From contig CAZHDI010000151.1 in assembly GCA_964531285.1 (NCBI GenBank), positions 1 through 5,661 on the forward strand: DNA of 5,661 nucleotides, given 5' to 3'. Positions 1 to 5,162 of the stretch are shown piece after piece. How positions within the stretch are numbered: the stretch's first letter is position 1; each line of letters opens with the position of its first letter. The stretch is from CAZHDI01 sp964531285 (GTDB lineage Bacteria; Pseudomonadota; Alphaproteobacteria; JAJFIK01). A program made the translations under genes and the position numbers. Below the pieces are notes generated by a model that did no database searches, was not told where the DNA came from, and saw nothing but the letters and a program-made list of their open reading frames with translations.

Positions 1-215
1 GCACGGCGTTGATAAACCGATGTTCGCCGGAGCAGTCCGGAAACACCATCCGTACCCGTCATCCCCGCGCAAGCGGGGATCCAGGGCTGCACGATAGTGA
101 TGGTGTGAGAAAACTGAACGCGACGCCCCTGGATGCCGGATCTGCGCTGCGCTTGTCCGGCATGACGGCTTGAGAAGCGGGCTTGTCATCAGTCTGAGGG
201 GCCGTCGCCGGCACC
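1..215. repeat. Composite palindromic intergenic repeat, copy 1
   Basis: First of two tandem copies of a ~216-bp non-coding unit; it starts at the window edge, so its true left end is unknown. It holds two hairpins: ATCCCCGC/GCGGGGAT (61-68 with 73-80) and ATGCCGGA/TCCGGCAT (133-140 with 156-163). The outer flanks also pair, CCGTCAT (56-62) with ATGACGG (162-168) and ATCCAGGG (79-86) with CCCTGGAT (127-134), so the block could fold as a cruciform. The motif GTCATTCCCGCG...GGGAATCCAGG is familiar as a dispersed intergenic repeat in many proteobacteria, often mis-annotated as short ORFs with Arg/Gly/Pro-rich peptides. No gene is supported here. Confidence 0.8.
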
Positions 216-431
216 GCACGGCGTTGATAAACCGATGCCAGCCAGAGACGTGCGGAAGCACCATCCGTGCCCGTCATTCCCGCGAACGCGGGAATCCAGG
301 GCGATACGGCATGGGATCCGCGCTGGAAACCGGAGATCCTCGCTCCTGGATGCCGGATCGGCGCTGTGCTTGTCCGGCATGACGATTTTGGAGGGCGGGC
401 TTTGCCCTCAGTTTGAGGGGCCGTTGTCCGG
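216..431. repeat. Composite palindromic intergenic repeat, copy 2
   Basis: Second tandem copy of the element. It begins with the same GCACGGCGTTGATAAACCGA as copy 1 and ends with GAGGGGCCGT-like sequence shared with 196-211. The offset between copies drifts from 215 to 219, so small indels separate them. Its hairpins are ATTCCCGCG/CGCGGGAAT (276-284 with 287-295) and ATGCCGGA/TCCGGCAT (350-357 with 373-380). Stem changes relative to copy 1 (ATCCCCGC to ATTCCCGC) are matched on the opposite arm, so pairing is kept, which suggests selection on structure or independent insertion of family members. It ends 24 bp before the next gene's start and could lie in that gene's 5' region. Confidence 0.8.
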
Positions 432-455
432 TCCCTGTCCAGTCAGGGGATCAGG

Positions 456-977
456 ATGCTCGATGAGGTTTCCGGCCATTTCGACCTTTTGATTTCAGCG
501 ATCGTCGTTCTCATCGTCGCCGGTGCTGGGTTTCTGACGAATCAGCGCCGGGAGAAACGCGAATTCACTCAGACGCTTTTGGGCCGCGTTCTGTCGGACG
601 AGCATCTGGCGCGCGCGGATTTTCTGATTCATCAGTACATGGTCGATTGCCATAAAAAGGGCATGCCAACCTGCTGCACGGGCATCTCGGCGGACGACCT
701 TCCTGCCGAATTGCAGGAAGCGATCCGTATGACGATGAATTACTATCAGCAGATTGCCATCTCTTGTCAGAGCGGCATTCTCGACCATCATTTCGTGCTT
801 CAAGTCTGGGGCGTTCATATCCACCGTACGGTGACATTCTTCCTCGACTATATCGAAGAAATGCGCCGCGACAGCGACCGTCCGGCGCTTTATGCCGAGT
901 TGGAAGCCTTCGCCCTCGGCGCCGCCGCGGCCTATGACGACCGGCACCAAAACACAAGGCGCCGGCCGGCTGTGTAA
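456..977 (+). CDS. Small membrane-anchored protein, DUF4760-like
   Basis: This encodes 173 residues. The ATG is preceded by AGGGGA (445-450) at a spacing of 5, and it is the first start after the repeat block. Residues 10-28 are one hydrophobic helix, followed at once by RREKRE (31-36), so by the positive-inside rule the rest is cytoplasmic. The remainder is helical. The segment from about 85 to 155 (NYYQQIAI, then GILDHH, then a W/F-rich helix and a P-ALYAELEAF end) resembles the DUF4760 family as I remember it; that is a family-level guess without a known function. Four cysteines (65, 73, 74, 104) and several histidines are present, C65-H66 and C73-C74 being close together. It is convergent with the next gene, with 17 nt between stops. 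Codon use is slightly less GC-extreme than in its neighbours. The gene looks real; its role is unknown. Confidence 0.8.
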   Translation: MLDEVSGHFDLLISAIVVLIVAGAGFLTNQRREKREFTQTLLGRVLSDEHLARADFLIHQYMVDCHKKGMPTCCTGISADDLPAELQEAIRMTMNYYQQIAISCQSGILDHHFVLQVWGVHIHRTVTFFLDYIEEMRRDSDRPALYAELEAFALGAAAAYDDRHQNTRRRPAV

Positions 978-994
978 GTTGTCTGCGGATCGCG

Positions 995-1453
995 TCAGTT
1001 GGCGAAGCGCAGGCGCACAGCGTCGGGGCCTTGTTCCTGAAGCCGCGCGTCGTCCTCAGCCGTCTGGCGCGCGGCGGCCCGGGCCAGCCAGACCAGCGCA
1101 AAAACGCCCGCCACCGCGCCGGCATAGAAGGTGGCCAGCCGGACGAGATGGTCGGAGACCCCCGTGTCCAGCGTCGCCCACGCGACATAGGCCACCGGCG
1201 CCGATGCGGGGATCAGCCAGAGCAGGCTGACCACCACGACGGCCATCCAATGGCGCGTCGGGATCAGGCGGAACGCGTGATAAAAGCCGAAAAACAGGGC
1301 CACGAAGACAGCGAAGCCCAATGGCGCAAGCAGGGTGCTGTCATCCAGGGTCAGCCGTGTGGATGCCATGGTGCCGGCCACGGCAAGAGCGATTACAAGG
1401 CCAAGCCCGAACTGAATGGCCAAGGCGAGCAGGGTTTGAAGCACATAGCGCAT
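995..1453 (-). CDS. Four-helix integral membrane protein, unknown function
   Basis: This encodes 152 residues. I see four probable membrane helices at about 5-28, 41-62, 69-92 and 103-127, then a charged tail (128-152) likely in the cytoplasm. The loop after helix 2 carries basic RLIPTRHW. No catalytic motif or named family is recognisable. The start is ATG at 1451-1453; upstream on this strand there is only a weak GGA-like ribosome site (ACGGACC about 6 nt before it), so translation may be modest. It runs convergently into the DUF4760-like gene and is divergent from alkB, with 128 bp shared between the two starts. The strong hydrophobic periodicity and GC3-rich codons make it a real gene, while the overlapping plus-strand frame reads as low-complexity Arg/Pro. 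Confidence 0.8.
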   Translation of the reverse strand: MRYVLQTLLALAIQFGLGLVIALAVAGTMASTRLTLDDSTLLAPLGFAVFVALFFGFYHAFRLIPTRHWMAVVVVSLLWLIPASAPVAYVAWATLDTGVSDHLVRLATFYAGAVAGVFALVWLARAAARQTAEDDARLQEQGPDAVRLRFAN

Positions 1454-1465
1454 GGCAGTGGTCCG

Positions 1466-1493
1466 TTGCTGATCACCCCCCTGTGGATAAGAT
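1466..1493 (+). promoter_or_regulatory. Possible alkB promoter
   Basis: TTGCTG (1466-1471) and TAAGAT (1488-1493) are 16 nt apart in the divergent region and would start a transcript near 1500, about 80 nt before alkB. The match to housekeeping consensus is only moderate (3/6 and 4/6). I see no Ada-type binding site that I can support. Confidence 0.3.
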
Positions 1494-1581
1494 TACGGCA
1501 CCACGGGCGCCTTGTTGAGCCCCTGAAGTGTGATCGCGGTCGCGCTTTCACCGTGACGCTGAGGGGTATGAAGGATTTGTC

Positions 1582-2208
1582 ATGACCGATCTGGATGCGC
1601 CGCTTGAGGTCAACGGCTTCAAAATCCACCTGGAAGCGCTCTGTCCGGCGGATCAGCGGGCCCTCGTTGAGGATCTACGGGCGGTCGTGGCCGCCGCGCC
1701 GTTTTACCGGCCCGTCATGCCGCGCACCGGTCAGCCCTATTCGGTCCGCATGACCAATTGCGGGCCGCTGGGATGGATTTCCGATAAGGCCGGATACCGG
1801 TATGAGCCCCGCCATCCGGTGACCGGCGATCCCTGGCCGGCGATGCCGGACCGGCTTCTGGCTCTGTGGGACCGGTTCGCCGCGTGTCCCGTCCGCCCCG
1901 AGGCGGCGCTGATCAACCGCTATCAGGACGCGGCCAAGATGGGGATGCACCGGGATGCCGACGAGCAGGCGGCCAATGCGCCGGTGGTGTCGGTCTCTTT
2001 GGGCGATACGGCCCTGTTCCGCATGGGCGGGCCGGAGCGGCGCGGTGCGACCCGCTCGATCCGGCTGCCATCGGGCAGCGTCGTGGTCATGGGCGGCCCG
2101 GCCCGGCATTTTTTCCACGGGGTGGACCGCATTCTGCCCGGCTCGTCGGGCCTTTTGACCGGGGGCGGGCGGATCAACATCACCATGCGGCGGGTCACGC
2201 CGTTCTAG
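1582..2208 (+). CDS. alkB: AlkB alpha-ketoglutarate-dependent dealkylase
   Basis: AlkB removes alkyl groups such as 1-methyladenine and 3-methylcytosine from DNA and RNA by oxidation, using Fe(II), O2 and 2-oxoglutarate; it acts in the cytoplasm. The 208-residue protein is close to the E. coli length (216) and colinear with it. Visible family marks are MTNCGPLGWISD (57-68, with W65 at the base-stacking position), LINRY (110-114, 2-oxoglutarate contacts N112 and Y114), the iron triad H123-x-D125 and H179 (in FFHGVDRI), and the 2-oxoglutarate arginines R197 and R203 in RINITMR. The start has AAGGA (1571-1575) 6 nt upstream. It is divergent from the membrane-protein gene and convergent with a truncated gene 18 bp downstream. 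No ada or other repair gene is adjacent, so it appears to be a single-gene unit. Confidence 0.97.
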   Translation: MTDLDAPLEVNGFKIHLEALCPADQRALVEDLRAVVAAAPFYRPVMPRTGQPYSVRMTNCGPLGWISDKAGYRYEPRHPVTGDPWPAMPDRLLALWDRFAACPVRPEAALINRYQDAAKMGMHRDADEQAANAPVVSVSLGDTALFRMGGPERRGATRSIRLPSGSVVVMGGPARHFFHGVDRILPGSSGLLTGGGRINITMRRVTPF

Positions 2209-2226
2209 AGCAGGCGGCTTTTACGC

Positions 2227-2364
2227 TCAGATGCCCGCCACCCAAGCCCTTATGGTGCCATGGTGATCGCGCCAGTCGGCCCAGGCGCTGCGGGCCCAGG
2301 CGGTCACGGTCTCGGCATGACGGGGCGTACCGACATCGGGCAGGACATTCGCCATGGTCATGGT
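2227..2364 (-). CDS. C-terminal fragment of an unidentified protein (5' end lost in gap)
   Basis: Reading leftward from the N block there is an open frame of 45 codons ending in TGA (2227-2229). Its visible tail includes ANVLPDVGTPRHAETVTAW and ends WRDHHGTIRAWVAGI. Tryptophan is unusually frequent (five in about 42 residues). Codons are strongly GC3-biased as in neighbouring genes, which is why I prefer this frame to the Gly-rich plus-strand reading. The gene converges on alkB with 18 bp between stops. I do not recognise the family. A GTG at 2479-2481 on the far side of the gap could be its start only if the true gap length keeps frame, which cannot be judged because 100 N is a placeholder. 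Confidence 0.6.
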   Translation of the reverse strand, partial: TMTMANVLPDVGTPRHAETVTAWARSAWADWRDHHGTIRAWVAGI

Positions 2365-2464
2365 NNNNNNNNNNNNNNNNNNNNNNNNNNNNNNNNNNNN
2401 NNNNNNNNNNNNNNNNNNNNNNNNNNNNNNNNNNNNNNNNNNNNNNNNNNNNNNNNNNNNNNNN
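2365..2464. other. Assembly gap of 100 N
   Basis: Exactly 100 undetermined bases, the usual placeholder for a scaffold join of unknown length. It cuts the leftward gene described at 2227-2364. Missing sequence here could hold further genes, so synteny across this point (alkB next to the exbD operon) should not be taken as proven adjacency. Confidence 0.98.
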
Positions 2465-2490
2465 GTCACGGCCGGCCTCACGCGCCAGAG

Positions 2491-2524
2491 ATCAATTCAC
2501 TGTCAGGAATTGATGGTTTATACT
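2491..2524 (+). promoter_or_regulatory. Probable promoter with overlapping operator dyad, exbD operon
   Basis: A perfect inverted repeat ATCAATTC (2491-2498), 8-nt spacer, GAATTGAT (2507-2514) overlaps a promoter-like pair: TTCACT (2496-2501), 17-nt spacing, TATACT (2519-2524, 5/6 to consensus). Transcription would begin near 2531 and read into exbD. A dimeric regulator bound to the dyad would cover the -35 box, so repression is the natural inference. It is also one of the few AT-rich patches in this area. I do not match the dyad to a named regulator; it is not a clear Fur or Irr box. It could also serve a leftward gene starting near 2481. Confidence 0.55.
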
Positions 2525-2725
2525 GTCCTCGTTGATGGGAGGTGCGTGCTCGCTCGGCGCGATCAAGGGCCCGGCTTGCATTCTCCTGTTCGATCGGGGG
2601 ACACTCAGATCGCCGCGCGCGCGCGGTGATCGTGAACGGCGGGTTCCGAGGCACAGCCATCCCTTCAGGGGGATTGGCTTGGAGATATCAGGGCCAAGGG
2701 CAATCAAACCAAGGGTGGCGGACAG
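2525..2725 (+). other. Untranslated leader ahead of exbD
   Basis: About 195 nt separate the predicted transcription start from the exbD start. I see no convincing gene: the open frames use codons rare in the neighbours (AGG, AGA, ATA, GGG) and give no recognisable protein. It also does not encode the end of an exbB. It contains a near-perfect 24-bp palindrome at 2608-2631 and ends with a ribosome site, AAGGG (2711-2715), just before the GTG start. Confidence 0.5.
2608..2631. repeat. 24-bp GATC-ended palindrome with (CG)6 core
   Basis: GATCGCCGCGCG is followed directly by its near reverse complement CGCGCGGTGATC; 11 of 12 positions pair by Watson-Crick and the twelfth is G-T. The core 2614-2625 is six alternating CG steps, a sequence type able to adopt Z-DNA under supercoiling. 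It lies in the exbD leader, about 95 nt before the start codon. As RNA it could fold into a GC-rich hairpin. No poly-T follows, so it is not an intrinsic terminator. Confidence 0.6.
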
Positions 2726-3148
2726 GTGAGACGCAGACGTTCCAAAACAGCCGACGAGACCGATGTCGATCTGACACCGATGCTCGACATCGTGTTTATC
2801 ATGCTGATCTTTTTCATCGTCACCGCCACCTTCGTGCGTGAGCGCGGGCTTGACGTGCTCCGGCCGGACGACACCGACCAGCCGCAGCAGACCCGCGTGT
2901 CGCCGATCGTGATCTATGTGACGGCGCAGAACGACATTCAGGTGCCCGATGCCCGCGCCACCAACAATCTGCGGACCATCCTGCCGCAGGCCGTGCGCGC
3001 GAATGTGGAGCGCCTCCAGGTCGACAGCCCGGACGCGCCGGTGCTGATCCAGGCCGATCCGGGTGCGGATATGGGCGTGACGCTCGGCGTCATGGACCAG
3101 GCGCGCCTCGCCAACGCGGCCTCGGTGTCGATCGCAACCGTCGAGTAA
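2726..3148 (+). CDS. exbD: ExbD/TolR-family proton-channel subunit
   Basis: ExbD pairs with the ExbB channel in the inner membrane and passes proton-motive energy to TonB-type partners. This 140-residue protein has the family layout: basic N-terminus (RRRR, 2-5), the hallmark LTPMLDIVFIMLIFFIV (16-32) with the intramembrane proton-carrying Asp at D21, one helix to about residue 36, then a periplasmic domain (about 57-140) with PIVIYV (60-65), PVLIQA (105-110) and VMDQAR (122-127). The start is GTG with AAGGG 10 nt upstream; no ATG, GTG or TTG occurs in frame between it and the stop at 2633-2635, so this is the only canonical start. It leads a three-gene run, the next start being 6 nt beyond its stop. 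Unusually, no exbB stands directly upstream. Confidence 0.93.
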   Translation: MRRRRSKTADETDVDLTPMLDIVFIMLIFFIVTATFVRERGLDVLRPDDTDQPQQTRVSPIVIYVTAQNDIQVPDARATNNLRTILPQAVRANVERLQVDSPDAPVLIQADPGADMGVTLGVMDQARLANAASVSIATVE

Positions 3149-3154
3149 TCCGCC

Positions 3155-3595
3155 ATGGAGCGCTGGCGCCCAGCGCTTTATGCCGCCGGTATTGCCGGTG
3201 CCCTCCTGCTGGTCGTTCTGACCTGGCCGGGGGGCTTTGGCCGGTCCGGTCCGGGCGGGTCCGGTGACAGCGCCCGCCCCGCCGGGACCGCTTTTCCCGT
3301 TTTCATTTATGCGACCGAGGATGGCCGTGTCCTGATCGACGATCCGGACGCGCAAGGCTGGGTCGCCATTTCCGCCGATCAGGTCGCCCATACGCTGGTG
3401 CGGCTTGGCGCGCACGGCAATCTCGGCCCCGGCGGCGGCCGTCCGGTGGAGATCATCGCCGAGGCCGGGGCGCCAAGACCGCTTCTTGAAACCGTACTCG
3501 ATCAGGCCCGCGCGGCCCGGGCGCCGCTGGTCACGGTAGCGCCGATCCGCACCGCCGACCCCGCCACGGCGCGCGCCTCTGAGGAGACCCCATGA
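3155..3595 (+). CDS. Divergent ExbD-like single-pass periplasmic protein (first)
   Basis: This encodes 146 residues: a short basic start (MERWRP), one membrane helix at about 7-24, a Gly/Ser/Pro-rich linker (25-45), then a periplasmic domain. That domain follows the ExbD pattern: strand FPVFIYA (47-53), turn EDGRV, PVEIIA (97-102) and VLDQAR (114-119). From P97 to R132 it lines up with ExbD 105-140 without gaps, sharing P, V, I, A, A, V, D, A, R, A, A and V. The helix has no Asp and no TPMLD motif, so it should not carry protons itself. I infer a diverged ExbD paralogue acting as a partner or structural subunit; direct family assignment is not certain. It starts 6 nt after exbD without a strong ribosome site, suggesting coupled translation, and its stop overlaps the next start (ATGA). 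Confidence 0.7.
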   Translation: MERWRPALYAAGIAGALLLVVLTWPGGFGRSGPGGSGDSARPAGTAFPVFIYATEDGRVLIDDPDAQGWVAISADQVAHTLVRLGAHGNLGPGGGRPVEIIAEAGAPRPLLETVLDQARAARAPLVTVAPIRTADPATARASEETP

Positions 3596-3960
3596 CCCTG
3601 AGCTATTGGCGTCTTGCGATTTACGGCGTGATCCTGATGGGCGCCCTGTGGGTGGCCCTTGTGGGCTTTGGCGGCGATGAACCCGGCCTGCCGCAGCCCG
3701 GCGACGGCATCCCGGTGATCCTGTTCATTTCGTCCGACGGCGCGCTGCGCACCTCGACGTCCGGGACACCGTCCGAGACCATTCTCGATCCCGTCGATCT
3801 GCCGGATGTGTTCGCCCAGCAGGGCGTGGCCCAGAACAACCGGCCGGTGGTGATCATCGCCCATGAGAATGCGCCCAGCGGCCAGCCGGTTCAGGTGATG
3901 GATTACGCCCGCCGTGCCGGCGCACCGTCGGTCACCCTGGTGGTCGCGGCCCTGGATTGA
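3592..3960 (+). CDS. Divergent ExbD-like single-pass periplasmic protein (second)
   Basis: This encodes 122 residues, with one membrane helix at about 7-27 after MTLSYWR, then a periplasmic domain. It repeats the ExbD pattern: IPVILFI (40-46), turn SDG (48-50), PVVIIA (85-90) and VMDYARRAGAPSV (102-114). P85-D104 aligns without gaps to ExbD P105-D124 and to P97-D116 of the preceding protein. The residues at the end (RAGAPSV) are even closer to common ExbD proteins than those of its neighbour. Again the helix lacks the Asp and the TPMLD motif. Its ATG overlaps the previous stop (ATGA at 3592-3595) and has GAGGAG (3581-3586) 5 nt upstream, so the pair is translationally coupled. It is the last gene of the operon. 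Function is inferred only from homology and position. Confidence 0.7.
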   Translation: MTLSYWRLAIYGVILMGALWVALVGFGGDEPGLPQPGDGIPVILFISSDGALRTSTSGTPSETILDPVDLPDVFAQQGVAQNNRPVVIIAHENAPSGQPVQVMDYARRAGAPSVTLVVAALD

Positions 3961-3987
3961 GGGGATGAGCCGGCATTACCTCCGGGC

Positions 3988-4008
3988 ACAGGCCGCTGGC
4001 TGTTTTTT
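3988..4008 (+). terminator. Probable intrinsic terminator of the exbD operon
   Basis: ACAG-(G bulge)-CC, loop GCT, GG-CTGT forms a 6-bp bulged stem (3988-4003) running directly into six T (4003-4008), 27 nt after the last stop of the operon. The stem is short, but the T tract is the only one in this GC-rich region and is in the right place. Confidence 0.5.
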
Positions 4009-4010
4009 GA

Positions 4011-4054
4011 ATGCGTCCGCTCCGGTCGGCGCGCAGGCGCGCCGATCCTCGCAT
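4011..4054. repeat. Strong hairpin element between convergent genes
   Basis: A 10-bp stem (4024-4033 with 4038-4047, one G-T pair, loop CAGG) with core CGGCGCG/CGCGCCG is enclosed by a second pairing, ATGCG (4011-4015) with CGCAT (4050-4054). No T run follows on either strand, so it is not a standard terminator. Beyond it, to 4116, are smaller hairpins (GCAC-CTT-GTGC; CCCT-TGC-AGGG at 4084-4094). The block looks like a dispersed intergenic repeat or a mRNA 3'-end stabiliser for the leftward or rightward transcript, but I cannot confirm other copies from this window. Confidence 0.5.
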
Positions 4055-4116
4055 GAAGCGTGCTCAGGGCTGCACCTTGTGCCCCCTTGCAGGGTGAGTT
4101 GCGCAGCGGAAGCCAT

Positions 4117-4827
4117 TCAATAAGGCGTCCAGCCCGGCACCGGCGACGCTGAGAACAGCCAGAGATGGCTGTAGAACAGTGCGCCGTACATCGCCAAGGC
4201 CGCCAGCCATTGCCACCAGGCGATTTCACCCAGACCCCGCAGCACCGATTGCCCTTTGACCGCTGCCGCGAACGGGATGTTCGAGCTTTGCGCCGTATAG
4301 GCCGCCCAGACCGGCCCGAGCGCGCGGTCCCGCTTGGCATCGATCGACCGGGTGCCCGCCGCCGTGAGGATCACGAAGGTCCCGAACAGGATGATCGAGG
4401 CCAGATCGCCGTTCACCGCCAGATGGAACGCGGCCCAGAGCAGCACGCCCCACAGGAACGGGTGCCGGGTGATCCGGTGAATGCCGCGCGGATCCGGCAG
4501 GCGGTCCGGCTTTCGGCCGACCTGCACCGCCGTCGGACCGTTGGTGCTGATCCCGATCACAACGAGCAGAGTCGCCAGCAGCATGATGAGCCCGCCGACA
4601 TGCCAGACCCAGAGCGGCGCGGCCCAATAGACCGCATTTGCGGGCGAGACCGAGGCGTCGTTGTAGGCCATGGCCAGCCAGGTGATCCCAGCCAGCGACC
4701 CGCCGCTGAAGGCGATCATATAGACCGGCTCGCCGATCCGCGCGGTCACCGCATCGCGCAAACGCGTGCCGGAAACACCCAGATGGATCACGAGAAAAAA
4801 CACGGCCGCCAAACTGAGATTGAGCAT
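4117..4827 (-). CDS. NnrU-family membrane protein
   Basis: This encodes 236 residues from the ATG at 4825-4827, chosen because GGAGGGG lies 5 nt upstream; an in-frame GTG at 4846-4848 would add seven residues but has no such site. NnrU was named from denitrification gene clusters, and the family includes the haem-containing zeta-carotene isomerase Z-ISO of plants and cyanobacteria. The sequence is about six hydrophobic helices. It has an N-terminal FLVIHLGVSG (11-20), the family signature RGIHRITRHPFLWG (114-127), then AFHLAVNGD (133-141) and the charged DAKRDRALG (163-171). H15, H122 and H135 are candidate haem or catalytic ligands. An extra C-terminal helix (about 204-226) extends it slightly. 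No nitrite or nitric oxide reductase or carotenoid genes are nearby, so the physiological role is open. Confidence 0.85.
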   Translation of the reverse strand: MLNLSLAAVFFLVIHLGVSGTRLRDAVTARIGEPVYMIAFSGGSLAGITWLAMAYNDASVSPANAVYWAAPLWVWHVGGLIMLLATLLVVIGISTNGPTAVQVGRKPDRLPDPRGIHRITRHPFLWGVLLWAAFHLAVNGDLASIILFGTFVILTAAGTRSIDAKRDRALGPVWAAYTAQSSNIPFAAAVKGQSVLRGLGEIAWWQWLAALAMYGALFYSHLWLFSASPVPGWTPY

Positions 4828-5010
4828 GTCATCCCCTCCACCGGTCACCGGATCCGCCGCCGGTCTTGCCGCGAACCAGGGCGGTCCCGGCCACCCTGGC
4901 CGAATGATCTAATCACTGCATATATCGACGGTGCCACAGCCATCCCTCAGCGTCCAGCGCCGATGCCGCCCGCCCGCCCGCGCAATGGGCCATCGATTGT
5001 CCCTGCCGCG

Positions 5011-5039
5011 CTTGCGGGTTTGACCCACACTCCTTATAT
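5011..5039 (+). promoter_or_regulatory. Sigma-32 (RpoH) heat-shock promoter of dnaK
   Basis: CTTG (5011-5014), an 18-nt spacer and CTTATAT (5033-5039) match the alphaproteobacterial RpoH consensus CTTG-N17/18-CYTATNT at every fixed position. Transcription would start near 5046, giving a ~175-nt leader. A TTGACC at 5020-5025 lies between the boxes, but no -10 element stands at a suitable distance for the housekeeping factor. I see no CIRCE (HrcA) inverted repeat, so control by RpoH alone is the simple reading. Confidence 0.8.
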
Positions 5040-5162
5040 CCACCGGCGTAGCGAGAGCCGTGCTGCCAAGCGCGCCGGCCCTTTGTTTGATCCGACGTGT
5101 TGTCGCAACCTGCCGCCGATTTCGGACCGTGTCCGGACCGCCGGCACCTCAATCTGGGGACC

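Noticed and set aside
1..431. The tandem palindromic units as a CRISPR array.
   Set aside because: Only two units of ~216 bp with diverged sequence throughout; no short identical repeats with unique spacers and no cas genes.
59..492. Several short open frames on both strands giving Arg/Gly/Pro-rich peptides such as RHSRERGNPG and SFPRTRESR.
   Set aside because: These are translations of the palindromic repeats and are a well-known source of false genes; no ribosome site or codon bias supports them.
565..1188. A 207-codon minus-strand frame overlapping the end of the DUF4760-like gene and part of the membrane-protein gene.
   Set aside because: Arg-rich, low-complexity translation typical of an antisense shadow in GC-rich DNA; it conflicts with two better genes.
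1568..1585. A five-codon ORF (MKDLS) whose stop overlaps the alkB start, suggesting a leader peptide.
   Set aside because: Its own ribosome site is badly spaced and it contains no codon run or structure that would allow attenuation; the overlap is probably chance around the alkB ribosome site.
2614..2631. The (CG)6 palindrome as an intrinsic terminator.
   Set aside because: No T tract follows on either strand and the exbD start lies downstream in the same transcript.
2532..2729. A 65-codon frame from TTG/ATG that ends overlapping the exbD start.
   Set aside because: Rich in AGG, AGA, ATA and GGG codons avoided by the neighbours; no recognisable protein and no conserved motif.
2492..3415. 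A 307-codon minus-strand frame opposite exbD and the first paralogue.
   Set aside because: Antisense shadow: exbD has an unmistakable family motif on the other strand and the minus frame has no recognisable domain.
2652..4947. A 13-nt identity, CACAGCCATCCCT, at 2652-2664 and 4935-4947, upstream of both the exbD operon and dnaK.
   Set aside because: No symmetry, different spacing to the starts, and one shared 13-mer in a 5.7-kb window is not unlikely by chance.
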